From: JAWLBM01 sp041687675
GTDB lineage: Bacteria > Pseudomonadota > Alphaproteobacteria > Rhizobiales > Pleomorphomonadaceae
DNA: 64,000 bases
Assembly (NCBI GenBank): GCA_041687675.1
Contig: JAWLBM010000025.1
Coordinates: forward strand, 12,380 to 76,379
Direction: 5' to 3'
Shown here: one piece after another, positions 7,950 through 16,161 of the stretch
Numbering within the stretch: position 1 is the stretch's first letter
How the letters are laid out: the number at the start of each line of letters is the position of its first letter
Program-made: the position numbers and the translations under genes
Notes under the pieces: model-generated
Database searches by the model: none
The model's input: the letters and a program-made list of their open reading frames with translations, nothing else
What the model was told of the DNA's origin: nothing

Positions 7950-8816
7950 TCAGGCGAGGCCGTGCACCCTGGCGAGGCTCTTGAGGTACGGCACGCCCTT
8001 CTCCAGCACTTCGTGCCGGTCGCGGGCGACGTCGCGCCAGACGCAGAGCGCCGAGGCGATCTCCGGCGGCAGGGTGACGAAGCTCTCCATCACCAGGTCG
8101 CCCTTGAAGCCGGTCTCGGCCAGCGCCCGGAAGACGTCCGTCCAGTCGATGGTGCCGGAGCCCGGCACGCCGCGGTCGCTCTCGGAAAGGTGGATGTAGG
8201 AGCAGTGCTCCCCGGCCACCCGGACGCCGTGGCCGACACCCTTCTCCTCGATGTTCATGTGGTAGGTGTCGAGGTGGATGGTGACGTTCGGCTCGTCGAG
8301 GCGCTCCAGGAAGGCCAGCGACTGGGCGGCCGTGTTGAGGAGGTGGGTCTCGTACCGATTGCAGGGCTCGACGCCGACCAGCATGCCGAGCTCGCGGGCG
8401 CGGCGGGCGACCGGCTTCAGGGCCTTCGCCATGTTGGCGTATTCCGTCTCGGTCGGGCGCGCGCCGGACTTCCAGCCGAGCGCCGAGTAGGTGACGCCGC
8501 AGAGGATGGAGCAGCCGAGCGCGTGGGCCTTCTCCAGCGCCGGCATCAGGAAGGCGGTCGCCTTCTCCGGATGGAGGGGCGCCGCGGCGTCGGGGGGCAG
8601 GCAGAGCGAGGCGGTCGGCTCGACCCCGTGCTTCTCGAACAGCCGGCGCGAATGCTCCGCGTCGACCGCCGCCGGGTTGAGCAGCGCGATCTCCAGCACC
8701 TCGAGGCCGTGCTCGGCTGCCTCCGGCACCGCGAGTTCCGCCGCCTCGCGGGTCCATTCGGCAGCCCAGAGGCTGGTGTGCATTCCCACGCGGACACGCT
8801 CGGGTCTCATGACCAT
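7950..8816 (-). CDS. D-tagatose/L-ribulose 3-epimerase-like sugar isomerase (TIM barrel)
   Basis: The 288-residue protein belongs to the xylose-isomerase-like TIM-barrel superfamily. The four metal ligands of ketose 3-epimerases are in place at the family spacing: E150 (GVEPCNRYET), D183 (HLDTYHMNIEE), H209 (YIHLSESDRG) and E244 (LVMESF). NRYET and YHMNIEE are typical of D-tagatose/D-allulose 3-epimerases, which move the C3 hydroxyl of free ketoses with Mn or Co. Exact sugar specificity cannot be read from sequence. It lies 18 bp downstream of the LacI gene, in one operon with it, and near an SMP-30 lactonase on the same strand, so a carbohydrate pathway is likely. Two ATGs lie close together at the start; the first is used here. 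Confidence 0.82.
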   Translation of the reverse strand: MVMRPERVRVGMHTSLWAAEWTREAAELAVPEAAEHGLEVLEIALLNPAAVDAEHSRRLFEKHGVEPTASLCLPPDAAAPLHPEKATAFLMPALEKAHALGCSILCGVTYSALGWKSGARPTETEYANMAKALKPVARRARELGMLVGVEPCNRYETHLLNTAAQSLAFLERLDEPNVTIHLDTYHMNIEEKGVGHGVRVAGEHCSYIHLSESDRGVPGSGTIDWTDVFRALAETGFKGDLVMESFVTLPPEIASALCVWRDVARDRHEVLEKGVPYLKSLARVHGLA

Positions 8817-8834
8817 GTCTTCAACTCCTGCCCT

Positions 8835-9923
8835 TCAACCGGGTGACGGTGTTTGCGGCGCCAGCGCGCCGCTTTCTTCTGCTCCCTCCGCCCCGCTTGA
8901 GCCGACCCGCACCCCGAGGGGCGGCCCGACCCGGCGGGTGGACTGGCGGATCTCGAGGCGGCAGGCGAGGCGCTCGCGGGCGGGCTTCTCGCCGGCCATC
9001 CGCGCCTGCAGCAGCCGCCAGGCCGCCGCGGCCATGCCGTCCACCGGCTGGGCGACCGCGGTGATCGACGGCGTCGACACCCGCATCCAGGCGTAGTCGT
9101 CGTAGCCGATCAGCGACATCTCCTCGGGCGAGCGGATGCCCAGCCGCTTGAACGCGGCGATCACGCCCATGGTGACGAAGTTGGTGAGCGCGATGATGCC
9201 GGTGGGGCGGTCGTCGGCGGCGAGCGCCCTCTCGATCCGCTCGTCGATCTCCTCGAAGGTGAGGCCGACCTCGAGCACGCCGGGCGCCGCCAGCCCCGCC
9301 TCCTCGTAGGCCCGGTGGATGCCGGCGCAGCGCTCGCGGATGTTGGCGTAGCCGAGGCTGGAGGCGACGACGAGGACGCGGCGGTGGCCGAGGTCGAGCA
9401 GGTGGCGGGCGGCGAGCGCGGCGGCGGCCGCATTGTCGACCTCTACCGCGGCGATGGCCGGATCGTCAGTCACCCGGTCGACCGTGACGAAGGGAACGCG
9501 CGCCGATTCGAGAAGCCCTCGGACCACGAAGGCGTCGCTGCCCGGAACCACCACCACGCCGGCCGGGCGCCAGGACAGGAGCGCAGCCATCCGGTGCTGC
9601 TCCTCCTCTTCGTTCTCGTTGCTGCTGGCAATGATCAGGTCGTAGCCCTCGACGCTGACTCGCCGCTCGACCGACGCGACCAGGGCGGTGAAGAAGGGGT
9701 TCTCGAGCCGCGGCACCAGCGCGCAGATCACCCGCGCCTTGCCGGTGCGCAGCTGCGATGCGGCGCGGTCGATCTGGTAGTTCAGCTCACGCGCGGCCTG
9801 CCGCACCCGTTCCGCGAGCACCGGGTCGACCGGCTTGCGGTTTCCGAGTACGTTGGACACCGTCGCGGGCGAAACACCCGCTCGGAGCGCCACGTCGCGC
9901 ATGGTGGGTGGCTTCAGCGCCAT
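8835..9923 (-). CDS. LacI-family transcriptional regulator (carbohydrate unit)
   Basis: The 362-residue regulator has an N-terminal LacI helix-turn-helix (TMRDVALRAGVSPATVSNVL, residues 7-26), a hinge helix with the A-S-Q-L-R-T pattern, and a full periplasmic-binding-protein-like sensor domain (FFTALVASVERR, IIALTNFVTMG, SLIGYDDYAWM). The start MALKPP is preferred; the longer frame to 10061 begins in Arg/Gly-rich, non-conserved sequence. A palindrome at 10061-10076 upstream is a likely autoregulatory operator. It heads an operon with the ketose epimerase-like gene and follows the SMP-30 gene on the same strand, so a sugar or sugar lactone is the likely effector. Confidence 0.9.
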   Translation of the reverse strand: MALKPPTMRDVALRAGVSPATVSNVLGNRKPVDPVLAERVRQAARELNYQIDRAASQLRTGKARVICALVPRLENPFFTALVASVERRVSVEGYDLIIASSNENEEEEQHRMAALLSWRPAGVVVVPGSDAFVVRGLLESARVPFVTVDRVTDDPAIAAVEVDNAAAAALAARHLLDLGHRRVLVVASSLGYANIRERCAGIHRAYEEAGLAAPGVLEVGLTFEEIDERIERALAADDRPTGIIALTNFVTMGVIAAFKRLGIRSPEEMSLIGYDDYAWMRVSTPSITAVAQPVDGMAAAAWRLLQARMAGEKPARERLACRLEIRQSTRRVGPPLGVRVGSSGAEGAEESGALAPQTPSPG

Positions 9924-10060
9924 TCGCCGCGACAGGCCGCCGCCCTCCTCGCCCCGCCGTCCCCCCGCGGCGGGCACCTCCTCCCGGCCGAGGGCCGCGG
10001 GAACCGGAATCCCTCGCGACCGACGCCGCCGGACGGTTCCCATTGCGGGGAACGCATCCA

Positions 10061-10076
10061 TGTAAATCGTTTTACG
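10061..10076. promoter_or_regulatory. LacI-type operator palindrome
   Basis: TGTAAATCGTTTTACG is an imperfect palindrome of the LacI-family kind (GTAAA-N-CG-N-TTTAC) in the 268-bp gap between the SMP-30 gene and lacI. It probably serves autoregulation. It differs clearly from the TGCAA-type sites near 39, 47 and 58 kb, so it belongs to a different regulator. Confidence 0.55.
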
Positions 10077-10191
10077 GCCGTCCGGTGCGAGCTGTCAAGG
10101 ACGCCGGCGGTGACCGACGGGTCGATCGGGATCGGGATGGTCCTTCAGGGGCTGGCGGCGGGCGCCGGCCGCCGGGCTTCAGCCCCGGTGA

Positions 10192-11079
10192 TCAGGCTGC
10201 CGGGTCGAACAGCGGCAGCGGCAGGCCGGGGACATCCACCCTGAGGGCGAACAGCCCGCCCGCCGCGGGCTGGCGCTCGAGTTCCTCGTCCGGCCGGCCG
10301 GCGCGGGCGGTGGTGACGTAGAGGGTCCTGAGGTCCGCGCCGCCGAAGGCCGGCATGGTGGGGCAGCGCGCCGGGACGGGGTGGACGGAGATCAGCGACC
10401 CGTCCGGGCCGTGGCACTGGACGCGGCCGCCCTCGAAGAGCGCCACCCAGTAACGGCCCTCCGCGTCCACGGCGGCGCCGTCGGGGCGTCCGCGGTCCGC
10501 GGCCGTATCGTCGAAGCGGATGAACACGCGGCGATTCGAGGGCGTGCCGCTGGCCGGGTCGTAGTCGAAGGCCCAGACGGTGAAGCGCGGCGTGTCGGCA
10601 TGGTACATGGTCCGCCCGTCCGGGGAGAAGGCGAGCCCGTTGGAGGTGGTGAGGCCCTCGACGAGGCGTACGAGGCCGCGCCGGTCGAAGCGGTAGAGGT
10701 TCGCCATGCCGCCGACCTTGGGCTCGTCCAGCGTACCGGCGAGGAAGCGGCCGCGCGGGTCGGTGCGCCCGTCGTTGAAGCGGCTCGCGGCCTGGTCCTC
10801 CGGGTTGTCCGCCAGCTTCAGTTCGGGGCGGCCCGCCGCGTCCAGCCGCCAGATGCCCGAGCGGGTGCCGGCGACGAAGCCGCCGTCCACCGACGGCGCG
10901 AGGCAGCCGACCTCCTCCGGCATCTCCTCCACCCTGTGCCCGCCGGTCTCGGGGTCGAGCCGATGCAGCCGGCGGCCCTTGATGTCGGTGAACCAGATCG
11001 CCCGCTCACGCTCCACCCAGACCGGGCTTTCGCCGAGCGCGGCGCGCGCGTCGAGGACGAGGTCGAAGGCGGCGGTCAT
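10192..11079 (-). CDS. SMP-30/gluconolactonase-like sugar lactonase
   Basis: The 295-residue protein is a six-bladed beta-propeller of the SMP-30/LRE family. Metal-site landmarks are present: E17 in LGESPVW, an Asn in RFNDGRTDPRGRF, an Asn in TSNGLAFSPDG, and an Asp in RPDGAAVDAEG, followed by YWVALFEGGRV. The family hydrolyses sugar lactones (glucono-, arabino-, galactonolactone) to aldonic acids with a divalent metal. Length is normal. GGAG precedes the ATG. It is the first gene of a minus-strand sugar unit that continues with LacI and a ketose epimerase-like protein. The specific lactone is not known. Confidence 0.87.
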   Translation of the reverse strand: MTAAFDLVLDARAALGESPVWVERERAIWFTDIKGRRLHRLDPETGGHRVEEMPEEVGCLAPSVDGGFVAGTRSGIWRLDAAGRPELKLADNPEDQAASRFNDGRTDPRGRFLAGTLDEPKVGGMANLYRFDRRGLVRLVEGLTTSNGLAFSPDGRTMYHADTPRFTVWAFDYDPASGTPSNRRVFIRFDDTAADRGRPDGAAVDAEGRYWVALFEGGRVQCHGPDGSLISVHPVPARCPTMPAFGGADLRTLYVTTARAGRPDEELERQPAAGGLFALRVDVPGLPLPLFDPAA

Positions 11080-11236
11080 CGGCGGTCTCCGGCGAGGGTT
11101 GCGGGCACGGCCGCGCCCGCCGCTTCATAGCCGACCGGAGCCGTGCCGCCAAATCCTCCGGCGGGCAGGCTCGTCGCCCCGGCCTCCGGCCGTGGGCGCG
11201 CCGCCCGGAGGTCCCGCCCCGGTGCCGCCCCCCGGA

Positions 11237-11324
11237 CGTCATCCCGGCGAAAGCCGGGATCCAGAAAACCGTTGGACGTCAGTGCCTTAAGGAAGTCTGG
11301 ATCCCGGCTTTCGCCGGGATGACG
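11237..11324. repeat. inverted-repeat element, copy 1 (REP-like)
   Basis: A 28-bp unit starting CGTCATCCCGGCGAAAGC (11237-11264) is repeated in inverted orientation at 11297-11324, flanking a spacer of about 32 bp. The unit is itself a hairpin (CCCGGC-GAAA-GCCGGG). It lies in the gene-free stretch 11080-11654, which holds three such elements and no recognisable gene. Related elements are widespread between genes in alphaproteobacteria. Confidence 0.85.
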
Positions 11325-11345
11325 TGGTCCATATGGATGACGCGC

Positions 11346-11364
11346 GGCTTTCGCCGGGATGACG
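11346..11364. repeat. partial copy of the REP-like unit
   Basis: GGCTTTCGCCGGGATGACG repeats the last 19 bp of the reverse unit of the neighbouring elements without its partner arm. It is probably a decayed or rearranged copy. Confidence 0.7.
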
Positions 11365-11474
11365 TCCGCGACTGGGAGTGACGTCCGGGTGGGGCCGGAA
11401 AGCCAATACCCGAACAGGATCCCTCGTCGGCCGTTGGAGAACCCGACCCGCACCCGACGTCCTATCCCCCTTGC

Positions 11475-11562
11475 CGTCATCCCGGCGAAAGCCGGGATCC
11501 AGAAAACCCAGCAGCGTCCGTGACTTAGGGAATACTGGATCCCGGCTTTCGCCGGGATGACG
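11475..11562. repeat. inverted-repeat element, copy 2 (REP-like)
   Basis: The same 28-bp arms occur at 11475-11502 and, inverted, at 11535-11562, again with a spacer of about 32 bp. The spacer begins with AAAACC as in copy 1 and contains a related CTTA core, so the whole 88-bp element, not just the arms, is the repeated unit. Confidence 0.85.
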
Positions 11563-11654
11563 ACGAGTAGACCTGACGTCCGGCGCTCGGCGGGACACCG
11601 TCGCCCATGCTGTCTCGCCCAGCCTTCGCCCCTCCCGCCGGCCCACCGCGCCCG

Positions 11655-12275
11655 TCACCGCGCCGCGCCCGGGCGCCGGTCGGCACCGTGGTGGCGCAGG
11701 GAGCGGACGAGGGCGTAGCCGAGCGCCAGCGTCGCCGCCAGCCCGACCAGGAACCAGGTGAGGTTGCCGAGCACGGCCGCGAGGTTCTGCACGCTGTCGC
11801 TGAACAGCATGCCGAGGGAGACGTAGAGGCCGACCCAGACGACCTCCCCCGCCACGCCCGCCACGGTGAAGCGGATCCAGGCGAGCGGGGCGAGGCCGCT
11901 GACGAGGTTGACGTAGGGGCCGGTCGGGCTCAGCAGCCAGCGGGTGAAGAAGACGCCGGTGCCGCCCCAGCGGTCGATGAAGCCGCGCGCCCGGGCGAGC
12001 GTCGCTTCGGCCCGGAATCGGCGGGCGAGGCGCTCGGCGAGCGGCGGGCCGCCGAGGCGGCCGATGAAGTAGCCCGCCTGGTCGCCGGCGACCGCGCCCG
12101 CGACGCCGAATGCGAGCACCGCGGCGAGGTCCATCTCGCCCTGGGCGACCAGCGAGCCGACGGCCAGCATCAGCAGCGAGGAGGGGAAGGGGACGCCGAC
12201 GCAGTTGATCGCGAGGATGACCGCCAGCGCGAGCGCGCCCCAGTCGCCGACGGCGGCCATCAGCTGCTCGGTCAC
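11655..12275 (-). CDS. DedA-family membrane protein
   Basis: The 206-residue protein has the DedA (SNARE-associated PF09335) pattern: an N-terminal re-entrant helix GALALAVILAINCVGVPFPSS, FGVAGAVAGDQAGYFIGRLGG with the conserved G-D-Q/x-x-G-Y-x-I-G-R, then FFTRWLLSPTGPYVNLVSGL with the conserved F-x-x-R-x-x-P-x-x-R/G block. About five membrane segments. DedA proteins act in lipid (undecaprenyl phosphate or phosphatidylethanolamine) transport and proton-motive-force homeostasis. The GTG start at 12275 overlaps the upstream stop in a GTGA; an internal ATG at 12260 is the alternative. The R-to-P/G change in the FxxRxxP block is worth noting, since that Arg is usually conserved. Confidence 0.85.
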   Translation of the reverse strand: MTEQLMAAVGDWGALALAVILAINCVGVPFPSSLLMLAVGSLVAQGEMDLAAVLAFGVAGAVAGDQAGYFIGRLGGPPLAERLARRFRAEATLARARGFIDRWGGTGVFFTRWLLSPTGPYVNLVSGLAPLAWIRFTVAGVAGEVVWVGLYVSLGMLFSDSVQNLAAVLGNLTWFLVGLAATLALGYALVRSLRHHGADRRPGAAR

Positions 12276-12631
12276 GGCGGCGCCCCTCCGCCCCCGGCGG
12301 CCCGCTCGGCGGCGATCGCCGCCTCCAGCATCGCCACCACCTCGCCGAGGCTGCGGCCCTCGGCGGCCGCGATCTCGGACAGCGGCCGGCGGTCGCGGAC
12401 GCCCGTCGGGAGCCCGATCGCCTGCTGCAGCACCTGCGGAGGCACGTCGTGGGAATGGGCGACGTAGCCGATGGTCATCCAGCCGACGATGGGGTCGTCG
12501 CGGTGCTGCGACCAGTAGATCGCCGAGACCACCGCCCGCGCGCCGAAGATGCCGGTCGCGATCCCGACCAGCAGGAACGCCGCCAGCAGGAACCGCTGCC
12601 ACCGGGTGAGCACGCCGAGCCGCCGGATCAC
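12272..12631 (-). CDS. small single-pass membrane protein upstream of dedA
   Basis: This protein of about 119 residues has one membrane helix near its N-terminus (RFLLAAFLLVGIATGIFGAR) followed by AVVSAIYWSQHRDDPIVGWM and a soluble tail with RDRRPLSEIAAAEGRS. I cannot name a function, but the stop overlaps the dedA start (GTGA), so the two are coupled. The GTG at 12631 is preferred because the longer frame from the ATG at 12730 adds only Arg/Gly-rich sequence. The tail SEIAAAEGRSLGEVVAMLEAA could form a small helix-turn-helix-like or coiled unit. Confidence 0.6.
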   Translation of the reverse strand: MIRRLGVLTRWQRFLLAAFLLVGIATGIFGARAVVSAIYWSQHRDDPIVGWMTIGYVAHSHDVPPQVLQQAIGLPTGVRDRRPLSEIAAAEGRSLGEVVAMLEAAIAAERAAGGGGAPP

Positions 12632-12775
12632 CGGACCGCGTCCCCGCCCGCCCGGACGCGCCCGCCGCGCCGTCTCGCCACTCGCCGCATTGTGGATCGC
12701 CCCCGGTCCGCCGTCTCGCCGGCGGATCATAGCCCCGCCGCGGCGCCCGCGGCCAGCCCCTCGCCCGGCGACCGT

Positions 12776-13210
12776 TCAGCGCTGCGGGGTGCGCCTTCCC
12801 CGCTCGGCCTCGGCCGTCGCCACCAGCCGTCCGGCGGCGGCGACCGCGGCCTCGACCGCCTCGCCGAGGCCGGCCCCGGCGGCGAGCCGCGCCGCGAGGA
12901 CGCCGACGAAGCAGTCGCCGGCGCCGTGCGTGGACGCGACCTTCACCGGCGGCGCCGGCAGCGCGAAGTCCCCTTCCCCGCCGGCCACCGCCGCGCCGTG
13001 CGGCCCGGCGGTGACGATCGCGACCGGAAGGCGCCGGCCGAGCGCGGTCGCCGCCCGGCGGGCGGAGGCGAGGTCGTCGACCGGGCCGCCGCCCATCATC
13101 TCCGCCTCCACCGCGTTGGCGACGAGGATGTCGACGAGGGCGGCGAGCGCGTCGGCGAGCGGCCGGGCCGGCGCGGCGAGTGCATATTTCCCCGTCCGGC
13201 GCCGGCGCAC
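12776..13210 (-). pseudogene. truncated PfkB/ribokinase-family gene (C-terminal half only)
   Basis: From about residue 14 the frame reads like the second half of a ribokinase-type sugar kinase: DILVANAVEAEMM (the NxxE element), VTAGPHGAAV, then VASTHGAGDCFVGVLAARLA with the GAGD catalytic Asp. A full enzyme has about 300 residues with sugar-binding motifs in the first half; only about 140 remain and the first dozen residues do not match the family. The divergent gene at 13423 leaves no room for the missing part, so the 5' half was lost by deletion. Residual expression is possible but the sugar-binding lid is absent. Confidence 0.75.
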
Positions 13211-13355
13211 CCCGCTTTTGCATCCGGGTGCCCTGCCGCTCCCCGAACGCGCCGTTCCGGCGAGAGCCGCGACCGCCGACGGTCCGCAGACTCGGGAGGG
13301 GACATTATCCGATGGTGCGGCGGAGGCAAACGGCCGCCTCCCCGCGCCGGGTGGA

Positions 13356-13380
13356 GGAACCGGGGGGCGTGGCCGCTGTT
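13356..13380 (+). promoter_or_regulatory. EcfG-type promoter of the DUF4174 gene
   Basis: GGAAC (13356-13360), 16 bp, then TGTT (13377-13380), 42 bp before the ATG at 13423. Confidence 0.6.
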
Positions 13381-13422
13381 GACCCGGACAGCCTTTGTTT
13401 CCGGCCTTGAAAGGAGCGCCCC

Positions 13423-13845
13423 ATGATCGCGCGATCGAAACACGCCGCCCGCCTCGCAGCCGCCCTTGTCGCGGCCCTCGCCGCAGGACCGGCCCTCGCC
13501 GGACCGCTCGACGTCATCGAGGACGACGCACGGCTGCTGCTGTTCTTCGTGGTCGACGAGTCGTCCCGCTACTACGAGGACCAGTTGACGCGGATCGAGC
13601 CCTACGCCACCGCCTTCGAGCGCCAGGACATCGTGCCGATCGCGGTGATCGGCGACGATCGGTCCGTGCGCCTCGACACCGGCGAGCCGCTGGACCCGGG
13701 GATCGGCCGGATGCTGCGCGAGCGCTTCGAGGTCGACCCGTCGGCGGCCTACTCGGGCTTCCTCATCCGCCGCGACGGCACCATCGCCTTCGAGGACATC
13801 CGGCCGATCTCGATGGCCGAGATCATCGCGGCCCTCGACGACTGA
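13423..13845 (+). CDS. secreted DUF4174 protein
   Basis: The 140-residue protein has a clear Sec signal peptide (AALVAALAAGPALA, cleavage after residue 26) and a DUF4174 domain: ARLLLFFVVDES, SRYYEDQLTRIEPYATAFER, then YSGFLIRRDGTIAFEDIRPI. DUF4174 has a thioredoxin-like architecture but lacks the CxxC motif, as here. GGAG lies 8 bp before the ATG and an EcfG-like promoter further upstream, so it is probably a periplasmic stress protein. It converges on the EF-hand gene with 23 bp between the stops. Confidence 0.85.
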   Translation: MIARSKHAARLAAALVAALAAGPALAGPLDVIEDDARLLLFFVVDESSRYYEDQLTRIEPYATAFERQDIVPIAVIGDDRSVRLDTGEPLDPGIGRMLRERFEVDPSAAYSGFLIRRDGTIAFEDIRPISMAEIIAALDD

Positions 13846-13868
13846 GCCGTCGCCGAGGGCCGGCCCGG

Positions 13869-14513
13869 TCAGTTCGTTTCGGGCGGGCAGTCCGCCGCGG
13901 CAGCCTGGTTCACGCCGTCGCAGACCGGGGTGACGTTGACGTCGGGGGCGGCGTCCGGAGCCGGCGGCTCGACCTCCGGGATGCCGGTGATGTTGGCCGG
14001 CGAGGCCACCGCGCCGGTGGTATCGGGTGCGTCGAGGCCCATGGCGATCCCGGTTATCAGAGCCGCTTCGGCGTTCTGGAGGGTGCCGTCCTCGTTGAGG
14101 TCCGCGACCATCTCGAGGCCGGTGCGGAACTCCTCGGGCGTCAGGTAGCCGTCCTCCGCGCCCTGCCAGTGGGCCGTGAGATCCGCCGCTGCGACCGCCT
14201 CGTGCAGTTCCTCCCGGCTCAGGCTGCCGCTGTCGTCGTCGTCGTAGTCGGCGAAGGCGGGCTGCGGCGCGGCGAACCAGGTCTGCCAGCCGACGTGGAA
14301 ATCGACCTCGTCGAGGTCGCCGCCGCTGCTCCAGGCGGTGGTCAGGCCCTCGGCGAACTCGTCGCTCTCGATCCGTCCGTCGTCGTCGGTGTCCCACGCC
14401 TCGAACACGCGGTCGGCGGAGGCGGCGAAGTCCTGGTCGGCCGCGGCGAGCGCCAGCGTCGGCGCGGCGGCGAAGGCCAGAAGCGCGGCGAAGGCTGTCC
14501 GTGTCGCTGTCAT
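13869..14513 (-). CDS. secreted EF-hand calcium-binding protein
   Basis: The 214-residue protein starts with a signal peptide (FAALLAFAAAPTLALAAA) and carries EF-hand loops at 41-52 (DTDDDGRIESDE), 91-102 (DDDDSGSLSREE) and 138-149 (DLNEDGTLQNAE), plus a degenerate one near 117-128. The C-terminal quarter is Pro/Ala-rich and ends with two cysteines (VCDGVN, DCPPETN) that could form a disulfide. Likely a periplasmic calcium sensor or buffer; no enzymatic domain is visible. GGGAG precedes the ATG, and an EcfG-like promoter lies about 65 bp upstream. The long open frame continuing to 15281 is antisense-like read-through and not part of the gene. Confidence 0.85.
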   Translation of the reverse strand: MTATRTAFAALLAFAAAPTLALAAADQDFAASADRVFEAWDTDDDGRIESDEFAEGLTTAWSSGGDLDEVDFHVGWQTWFAAPQPAFADYDDDDSGSLSREELHEAVAAADLTAHWQGAEDGYLTPEEFRTGLEMVADLNEDGTLQNAEAALITGIAMGLDAPDTTGAVASPANITGIPEVEPPAPDAAPDVNVTPVCDGVNQAAAADCPPETN

Positions 14514-14577
14514 GGTGGGGTCTCCCTGTTCGGCCGGCGGGCGCGGGGCCCCGGCGCCGGCGGTGGCTCCTTCCGGG

Positions 14578-14602
14578 AACAGGGAAGTCGGGGCCGGGTT
14601 CC
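14578..14602 (-). promoter_or_regulatory. EcfG-type promoter of the EF-hand gene
   Basis: On the minus strand GGAAC (14602-14598), 16 bp, then TGTT (14581-14578). Confidence 0.58.
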
Positions 14603-14620
14603 GCGCACCTCCGCGTTCGG

Positions 14621-16060
14621 TCACGGCCAGCGGTGGAGCAGCACCTCGCCGGGATTGCCCTCCTCGAAGTAGAGGTCGGCGCGGAAGTCGATCGCCCGGC
14701 CCGAGGGGCGGCGGAGCGTGAAGGCGGTGGCGACGCGCCCGCCGCCGAGGTCCGTCACCCGGACGTCCTCCACCGTGGCGGGCTCGGCGCGCACGGCGGC
14801 TCTCGCCCGGGCGGGATCGGGTCCGGCCGCCGCGCCCGGCAGCAGGTCGTGGACGACCACATAGCGGCGCGCCTCCTCGAAGTCGCCCGCGGGCGCCGGG
14901 CCCGAGCGCACGGAGACGATCCGCGCCGAGGCGTCGTCGAGGCGGGGCTCGGCGGTGGCCCTGAGCCGCCAGGCGAAGCGGTGCCCGAGGCCGGGGGCGG
15001 CCGGCGCGGCGGGCTGCCAGAACACCCCGACGTTGTCGTTCTCCATCGACCGCGAGGGGATCTCCACCAGCGTCACGAAGCCGTCTCCCCAGTCGCCGAG
15101 CGGCTCGACGGCGAGGCTCGGCCGGCGCTCGAAGGCCGCGTCCGGGTCGAGGAAGCGCTCGGCGCCGCGATTGCGCTGCACCAGCGCATAGGCCTTCGGG
15201 GCCCGATCGGCGAAGGCCGAGAACTGCAGCGCCGGCGGGTTGAGGAGCGGACGCCACAGCCGCTCGCCGGCCCCGTTCCACATCGACAAGCCCTCCGCCT
15301 CGTGCAGGGCGGGGCGCCAGTCGTCCACCGGCCGCCCGTCGCCGGGCGCGTGCAGGTAGGTGGCGGTGACCGGCGCGACGCCGAGCGGGATCTCGACGCG
15401 CGGGAACACGACGGCCTCGACCTCCGCCGTGCCGGGGCTCGCCGGGTCGAGCGCCAGCCGCGCGGCGGCGGTGGCCGAGGGCCCGTCCACCAGCACGGCG
15501 ATCCGCACCGGCCCGCCGGCGACGGCCGGCAGGGCGATCCGGATCGCCCGCGCCACGGGGAATTCCTCGCCGCGGGGATCGCCGACCCGGATCGCGAGCA
15601 GCCGGGCGGCCGCACCGAAGACCTGGCCGGGACCGGCGAGGTCGAAGACGGTGGCGCCGCGGAAGGCGAGCCGAGTCGCATCGGCCGGCCCGGCGCCGGC
15701 GACGGCGAGTTCGAAGCCGCCGCCGTCGATCCGCAGCGGCGGCGCGCCGGGCGCCTCGACCACGGTCCGGGTGGTGTCCGCGAAGGGCGGCACCGCCGGG
15801 GCGGCGAGGACGCGGATGCCGGCGGCCGGCGGAAGCTCTCCGGCCGCGGCCTCGGCGGCGCCGGCCGGCCAGAGATCACGCCAGTCGGCGCCGAACGCCC
15901 GCCCGGCAAGCCGCTCCGCGGCCTCCTCGAGGCCATCTGCGGCGGCGGCGCGGGCCGCACCCGCCGCAAGGGCCAGCACGGCGCCCGCCGGCAGGGCCAG
16001 CACGGCGCGCCGGCTGAGACCGCCACCCGCCCGCTTCTCGTCTGGATGTCCAACGCTCAT
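14621..16060 (-). CDS. periplasmic glucan biosynthesis protein OpgG/OpgD (MdoG family)
   Basis: The 479-residue protein has a twin-arginine-type leader (LSRRAVLALPAGAVLALAAG) and the MdoG landmarks: EAEGLSMWNGAGERLWRPLL, LQFSAFADRAPKAYALVQRN, ERRPSLAVEPLGDWGDGFVT and LVEIPSRSMENDNVGVFWQP. The family shapes osmoregulated periplasmic glucans from the UDP-glucose-derived backbone; recent work describes OpgD/OpgG members as glucan hydrolases. Length is slightly short of E. coli OpgG. The usual membrane glucosyltransferase partner OpgH is not adjacent. It sits among stress-promoter genes but no EcfG-like site was seen in its own 5' region. The ATG at 16060 and the preceding Arg/Gly stretch make the exact leader start uncertain. 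Confidence 0.87.
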   Translation of the reverse strand: MSVGHPDEKRAGGGLSRRAVLALPAGAVLALAAGAARAAAADGLEEAAERLAGRAFGADWRDLWPAGAAEAAAGELPPAAGIRVLAAPAVPPFADTTRTVVEAPGAPPLRIDGGGFELAVAGAGPADATRLAFRGATVFDLAGPGQVFGAAARLLAIRVGDPRGEEFPVARAIRIALPAVAGGPVRIAVLVDGPSATAAARLALDPASPGTAEVEAVVFPRVEIPLGVAPVTATYLHAPGDGRPVDDWRPALHEAEGLSMWNGAGERLWRPLLNPPALQFSAFADRAPKAYALVQRNRGAERFLDPDAAFERRPSLAVEPLGDWGDGFVTLVEIPSRSMENDNVGVFWQPAAPAAPGLGHRFAWRLRATAEPRLDDASARIVSVRSGPAPAGDFEEARRYVVVHDLLPGAAAGPDPARARAAVRAEPATVEDVRVTDLGGGRVATAFTLRRPSGRAIDFRADLYFEEGNPGEVLLHRWP

Positions 16061-16111
16061 CGGTCGACCCTACCCGCGGCGACCGGCGATGAGAAGCGCC
16101 GGGCGGGCCAC

Positions 16112-16143
16112 GAAAAACCCCGCCCGGCGAGGCCGGGCGGGGC
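16112..16143 (-). terminator. rho-independent terminator of the PepSY-like gene
   Basis: On the minus strand a GC-rich hairpin (CCCCGCCCGGC, loop, GCCGGGCGGGG) is followed by TTTTTCG. It is just downstream of the gene ending at 16162 and upstream of the OpgG gene. Confidence 0.75.
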
Positions 16144-16161
16144 GCCGTGCGTCGCCCGGGG

